Source of the DNA: an uncultured Prevotellaceae bacterium
GTDB taxonomy: Bacteria; Bacteroidota; Bacteroidia; Bacteroidales; Bacteroidaceae
Direction of reading: 5' to 3'
DNA length: 64,000 nt
Assembly: GCA_947167515.1 (NCBI GenBank)
Contig: CAMVIM010000008.1
Coordinates: 60,463 to 124,462 of the forward strand
The notes under the pieces were generated by a model. That model was not told the origin of the DNA. It searched no databases and was given only the letters and a program-made list of their open reading frames with translations. The translations under genes and the position numbers were made by a program. Below are positions 60,186 through 64,000 of this stretch, one piece after another; position 1 is the first letter of the stretch, and each line of letters opens with the position of its first letter.

Positions 60186-61553
60186 TTATCTTTGTTTTTT
60201 GAATATTAGTTTCATGGTTTCAGGGTCGAGCGGCTTCATCGTGGGCAGTTTGAGGTCTTTCACCATGTGGAGTGTACCCTGCTTGTACTTCTGGAAGTGG
60301 TCAGTCTTCAGGTGCTGCTGATAGGCTTCCTCCGAAGCATAGATTTCGAGGATGCGAATCTGGCATGAGTCTTCAGCACTCTGCATGGGATACAGGCAGA
60401 TGACGCCAGGCTCACGTTCCACACTCAGGCGGTCCACCTCGTTGGCAAAGGCGAGATATTCCTTCAAATACTGCGGATAGACCTCAATCTCGGCAATGCG
60501 GACAATAAGAGACCCTCCTCCTTGCCCCTCCCTGTGATGGAGGGGAGTAGATAGTGATTGGGTGAGGCTTTGGGCATTCTTCCATAGTACCATATCTTTG
60601 AACGGTGCAAGGTCAGGCTCTGTGGTCAGATACTGCTTCATCCTCGCCAGACTCTGCGTGAGCACTTGCGGAGCGACGTAGGGATAGTCGGAGCCGTAGA
60701 GCAGATGGTCGGGCGTGGTGATGGTGAGCAGCATGCGGATGACCTCTGGAGAGTGTGCCCCAGCAAGGTCGTAGTAGAGGGTGCGGAGGTTGGCTTCATA
60801 GTCAATCTCGCCCACCATCTTGTTCGCCTGCATCACGGGAGTCAGCGATTTCATGCGGGGAATAGCCAAAGGCAGATAGGCGCCGCAATGGGGAACCACC
60901 ACCTTGATGTCATTGTAGCGAGCCAGCACATTTCGTGAAATCATGTTCGATACGGCACGAGTGGTCTCCGAGAGATATTCCTGCATGGCGAGCGGTGTCT
61001 GCTGCATCACCTGCCGATTCACGGGTTCAGGGCGATGGGGATGCAGAATTACCACAGCCTTTCGTTCGTTCAACACCGAAAAGAGCGTGTCGAGTTCGGG
61101 TGTGCCAAGATACTGTCCATCAATGTTTGTCGCCAATTTGATGCCATCAGCCTTCAGCACATCGAGCGCATACTTCGCCTCTTCTATAGATTTCGACACA
61201 TCCGATTGAGGGAGGGCTGCACAGAACAGGAATCGTCCTGGGTGTTCCTTCTTGATGCGCGCAGCAACCTCATTGGTTTGTCTCACCATCTCCGCAGACG
61301 AAGGTTGTGGAGCCGCCAACGTCAACACCGATGTCTCCACACCAGCCTCGTCCATCCATCTGAGATGATTATCCACGTCATACTTTGGCAAGGGGAATCC
61401 CTCGTCCATCAGTCGCTCCTCGCTTTCGAGAGCCGACACAAACTCAGGAGTGATGAGGTGCGAGTGCACATCAATCACACCCTGAGCAAAACCGTTTGCT
61501 GCTATCATAAGACCCAGCAATAATGCTTTAGCTTTCAATTTTTCAACTGTCAA
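60186..61553 (-). CDS. amidohydrolase fused to an antibiotic-biosynthesis-monooxygenase-type domain
   Basis: A 455-residue exported protein. The N-terminal two-thirds is an amidohydrolase-2 barrel (VIDVHSHLITPEF for the metal site, PHCGAYLP, LYGSDYPYV with the late Asp). The last 105 residues (LIVRIAEIEVYPQYLKEYLAFANEV, LEIYASEEAYQQHLKTDHFQKY) are an ABM-type dimeric barrel domain. Between them, HHREGQGGGS is read from a palindromic repeat. No ATG exists before residue 16; translation probably starts at a TTG (61553, or nearby) inside a tcaactgtcaatttt repeat, giving signal peptide KALLLGLMIAANGFAQ. Confidence 0.78.
   Translation of the reverse strand: MTVEKLKAKALLLGLMIAANGFAQGVIDVHSHLITPEFVSALESEERLMDEGFPLPKYDVDNHLRWMDEAGVETSVLTLAAPQPSSAEMVRQTNEVAARIKKEHPGRFLFCAALPQSDVSKSIEEAKYALDVLKADGIKLATNIDGQYLGTPELDTLFSVLNERKAVVILHPHRPEPVNRQVMQQTPLAMQEYLSETTRAVSNMISRNVLARYNDIKVVVPHCGAYLPLAIPRMKSLTPVMQANKMVGEIDYEANLRTLYYDLAGAHSPEVIRMLLTITTPDHLLYGSDYPYVAPQVLTQSLARMKQYLTTEPDLAPFKDMVLWKNAQSLTQSLSTPLHHREGQGGGSLIVRIAEIEVYPQYLKEYLAFANEVDRLSVEREPGVICLYPMQSAEDSCQIRILEIYASEEAYQQHLKTDHFQKYKQGTLHMVKDLKLPTMKPLDPETMKLIFKKQR
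60505..60556. repeat. palindromic repeat inside the amidohydrolase fusion
   Basis: cccctcc (60525-60531) and ggagggg (60539-60545) pair within a G/C-rich stretch that resembles the short palindromic extragenic repeats of Bacteroidales. It sits exactly at the junction of the two protein domains. Confidence 0.6.
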
Positions 61554-61578
61554 TTTTCAACTGTCAACTGTCTACTAA

Positions 61579-62745
61579 TTACAAGCTTTCCTTTAAAACC
61601 TTTACCACTTCGTCGCGATTCAGAATGTAGTAGCCACCCTGACAGATGGGGCAAGCATCAGCCATTCCCTCAATCAGCTCGGGCTTGGCACCGCAGTCGG
61701 TGATGTTCATCGCCAATCCCAGTTCGCGCATCCACTGTTCCATCGTCTCCAGACCTTCCATCGCTACCTGCTCATCGGTCTTGCCTTCGGCAGAAATGCC
61801 CCACACGTTCATTGCCAGACGCTTGAACTTCTGCACGGCATCGGGCGATTTGCTGATGAGCAGACGGTAGTAGGCACCGCTGACGGCAGCGAGCGTGTGA
61901 CCATGAGTGGCATCGGTGAAGGCAGCCACAGCCTGTCCCAGCATGTGAACCATCCAGTCGGTAGCCTTGGCGCGGTCGATGAGCGTGTTGAGTGCCCAAG
62001 TGGCTGTCCACATGATGTTTGAGCGAGCCTCGTAGTCCTCAGGATTCACGTTAGCCTTGCGGCTGCTGACGATGAGTGAGCGCATCAGACCTTCTGCGAT
62101 ATAGTCGCTGGTGTTGTCGTCGGTGCCAGAGAGATACTGCTCCAGAATGTGGCTCATGATGTCGTAGATGCCAGCCACCATCTGATACTTCGGTACGGTG
62201 AACGTGAAACGAGGGTTGAGAATGGAGAAATCTGGGTTGCGGAAGTTATAGAACATCTTGCGGTTCTCCGAGTGACTGGAGATGACTGAACAGCTGTCCA
62301 TCTCAGAGCCAGTGCCCGCCATTGTCAGCACACAACCCACAGGAATCCAACGGCAGGTCATCGGCTGCCAGTTCTTGAAGTAATACTCCCAGGGATCACC
62401 GTCGAACCATGCGCTTCCTGCTACTGCTTTGCAGTAGTCTACAGTCGATCCACCGCCCACGCCGAGGATGAAGTCCACCTCTTCTTTGCGAGCTAAGTGG
62501 GCACCCTCCAGCACCTTCTCGATGGTGGGGTTGGGCATCACGCCAGAGATTTCCACCACCTTGTTGCCGGCCTTCTTCAGTTCGGCCATCACCGCATCGT
62601 AGATGCCGTTACGCTTGATGCTGCCGCCGCCATAGACCAGCATCACCTTCTTACCATAATTTTTCAGTTCATCACTCAGGTTGCTTAACGCGTCCTCACC
62701 GAAAATCAGTTTCGTGGGATTGTGGAATGTAAAGTTGCCTAACAT
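61579..62745 (-). CDS. iron-containing alcohol dehydrogenase (butanol-dehydrogenase type)
   Basis: A 388-residue group III alcohol dehydrogenase: FHNPTKLIFGEDAL, the NAD loop VYGGGSIKRNGIYD, GVGGGSTVDYCKAV, and metal ligands in AFTDATHGHTLAAVSG. It is first in an operon leading to the amidohydrolase and flavodoxin fusion. The ATG at 62745 is chosen; a longer frame enters the promoter. Confidence 0.93.
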   Translation of the reverse strand: MLGNFTFHNPTKLIFGEDALSNLSDELKNYGKKVMLVYGGGSIKRNGIYDAVMAELKKAGNKVVEISGVMPNPTIEKVLEGAHLARKEEVDFILGVGGGSTVDYCKAVAGSAWFDGDPWEYYFKNWQPMTCRWIPVGCVLTMAGTGSEMDSCSVISSHSENRKMFYNFRNPDFSILNPRFTFTVPKYQMVAGIYDIMSHILEQYLSGTDDNTSDYIAEGLMRSLIVSSRKANVNPEDYEARSNIMWTATWALNTLIDRAKATDWMVHMLGQAVAAFTDATHGHTLAAVSGAYYRLLISKSPDAVQKFKRLAMNVWGISAEGKTDEQVAMEGLETMEQWMRELGLAMNITDCGAKPELIEGMADACPICQGGYYILNRDEVVKVLKESL

Positions 62746-62783
62746 ATTTCTTTCGTTTAAAAGTTTGTTTTGAATTCTGGGTG

Positions 62784-62791
62784 CAAAGGTA
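62784..62791 (-). promoter_or_regulatory. -7 element of the alcohol dehydrogenase operon
   Basis: TACCTTTG on the minus strand, 38 bases before the ATG, facing the AraC promoter. Confidence 0.65.
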
Positions 62792-62909
62792 CGCACATTA
62801 TATCATATAGGTATTACACAAATCAGTTGAATATCTACCAATTTCGCAGATTTTGGTTATTTATTTATATTTTTTATACCTTTATGCGCTGCTATTGTAG
62901 GATTTTTGG

Positions 62910-62917
62910 TATCTTTG
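62910..62917 (+). promoter_or_regulatory. -7 element at the AraC start codon
   Basis: TATCTTTG ends four bases before the ATG, so the transcript would start at or near the A of the start codon: a leaderless message, or the start lies elsewhere. Confidence 0.55.
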
Positions 62918-62921
62918 CACC

Positions 62922-63818
62922 ATGATTAAGAAGATTTTGAGAATAGAAACCCCCAACGACTATGCACGATATGTGAATGCGCCCGAATTGCATCCGCTGG
63001 TCAGCATCATCAGCTACGACGAGGTGTCGCCATTCCGTCATAGCTTGAATAATTATGGGGTGTACGGACTTTTCATCCAACGCCAGTTTCCTAAGATTCT
63101 CTCATACGGCATGAAGACGCTGCAGGTGAGCGACGGCTCGATTATTGCCGTGGCACCAGGACAACTTGGCGGTCTGGAGGACAACGGTGAACTGATTTCG
63201 CTGAGCGGCTGGGTTCTGCTGTGGTCGCCCGAACTGCTGCACGGCACTGACCTGGAACGGCAGATGAAGCGATACCTGTATTTCTCGTATTTCTATACGG
63301 ACTCGCTGCGAATGGAGCCTTCGGAATGGCTCGCCATCACGCAACTGCTTATCCAGATGCGAGAGGAGATGAAGGCATACGAGGATTCGCCGTCGCTCCG
63401 CAACATCCTGTTGGGCTACCTGCGCCTGATATTGGAATACTGCAACCGTATCTACCTGCGCCAACTGTCGCAGGAGGATCACGGAAGCCACGACATTCTG
63501 AAACGGTTCCACGCCTTGCTGGAACAGTATTTCCGCGAAGGTCGCCAACTCTCACACGGACTGCCTACTGTCAACTATTGTGCCTCGGAACTGGCCTATT
63601 CGCCCCGTTACTTCGGCGACATCGTCCACAAGGCAACGGGGGGCACGGCCATCGGCTACATCCACGATTACGTCATTAACCAGGCAAAGAGCCTGCTGAT
63701 GAACGGCCACAACATCAGCGAGACCTCCCGCCTCCTCGGTTTCGACTTTCCTCATCATTTCACCCGCCTCTTCAAGCGCATCGTCGGCATCACACCCTCA
63801 GAGTTCCTTGGAAAATAA
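62922..63818 (+). CDS. AraC-family transcriptional regulator
   Basis: A 298-residue regulator with an N-terminal cupin-like domain and C-terminal pair of helix-turn-helices (NYCASELAYSPRYFGDIVHKAT; ETSRLLGFDFPHHFTRLFKRIVG, then TPSEF). It is divergent from the alcohol dehydrogenase operon, which it probably controls. Confidence 0.92.
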   Translation: MIKKILRIETPNDYARYVNAPELHPLVSIISYDEVSPFRHSLNNYGVYGLFIQRQFPKILSYGMKTLQVSDGSIIAVAPGQLGGLEDNGELISLSGWVLLWSPELLHGTDLERQMKRYLYFSYFYTDSLRMEPSEWLAITQLLIQMREEMKAYEDSPSLRNILLGYLRLILEYCNRIYLRQLSQEDHGSHDILKRFHALLEQYFREGRQLSHGLPTVNYCASELAYSPRYFGDIVHKATGGTAIGYIHDYVINQAKSLLMNGHNISETSRLLGFDFPHHFTRLFKRIVGITPSEFLGK

Positions 63819-63890
63819 AAGTGCCATGTTTGAAAGTGTGTGTGAACACCTTTTTTAAATGAACTATAATCTTTGGTTTCTGTGAAATAT

Positions 63891-63925
63891 AAATTCGGCA
63901 ACAGAAATAGATTATTGCCGAATTT
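63891..63925. terminator. hairpin downstream of the AraC gene
   Basis: aaattcggcaa and ttgccgaattt form a perfect 11-bp stem with a 13-base loop, about 70 bases past the stop. The T-run is weak. The remaining bases to 64000 show no gene. Confidence 0.5.
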
Positions 63926-64000
63926 ATATCGTTTAGAATCTCGACTATTGAGCCCACTTTAAAAAGTAAGGCATATTAAAATTGTTTGCTTTTGCACTAA

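Overview
The window looks like a chromosome segment of a Prevotella-type bacterium (Bacteroidales, Prevotellaceae). The basis is the promoter form TTTG-N19/20-TAnnTTTG in front of many genes, the TonB-linked outer-membrane proteins with carboxypeptidase-like N-terminal domains, the Bacteroidales order of the thiamine operon behind a TPP riboswitch, DUF4421 and DUF5597 proteins, and plant-polysaccharide hydrolases (GH26, GH43, GH35-like). No rRNA, tRNA, CRISPR array, integrase, transposase or phage gene was recognised. The species cannot be fixed from sequence alone.

Layout. 1-9.1 kb is core: the 3' part of nspC, an outer-membrane receptor-like protein, a FlgT-C-like secreted protein, an aminotransferase, a LolC/E-type permease, a lipoprotein and a phosphoribosyltransferase. 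9.1-23.2 kb is an accessory region lying downstream of nifJ (pyruvate:ferredoxin oxidoreductase, 23.2-26.7 kb, minus strand). It is built from blocks, each ended on its nifJ-facing side by a partial copy of the 3' end of nifJ, usually with that copy's own terminator. There are five such copies (F1-F5). The cargo between them includes a DUF4160/DUF2442 pair, a DprA/SLOG-Myb-PD-(D/E)XK-Myb protein, a WG-repeat-like protein, a GH26 mannanase, a structured leader RNA with a tail-anchored protein and a GNAT enzyme, a DUF3791/DUF3990 toxin-antitoxin-like trio, and a frameshifted membrane protein. This block structure is the most unusual thing in the window.

26.8-40 kb holds an ATPase next to nifJ, an array of 23-bp tandem repeats, the complete operon thiS-thiE-thiG-thiC-thiF-thiH-thiE2-thiD under a TPP riboswitch, and a second minus-strand run prs, nucleotidyltransferase, GH43 enzyme, agmatine deiminase. 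40.4-50 kb has a membrane-anchored regulator paired with an outer-membrane receptor, a small membrane protein with an OmpH/Skp-type lipoprotein, galE, a DUF4421 protein and a Gfo/Idh/MocA dehydrogenase. 50.4-53.6 kb carries a GH35-like enzyme and a decayed subtilase.

53.6-63.8 kb is a redox region: three minus-strand operons of flavodoxin-like proteins, an aldo-keto reductase, a cupin, an alpha/beta hydrolase, an amidohydrolase fused to a monooxygenase-type domain, and an iron alcohol dehydrogenase. Two AraC-type regulators are transcribed divergently from two of these operons. Short tandem repeats of 21-23 bp recur in intergenic stretches through the window, most densely in and beside the nifJ accessory region.
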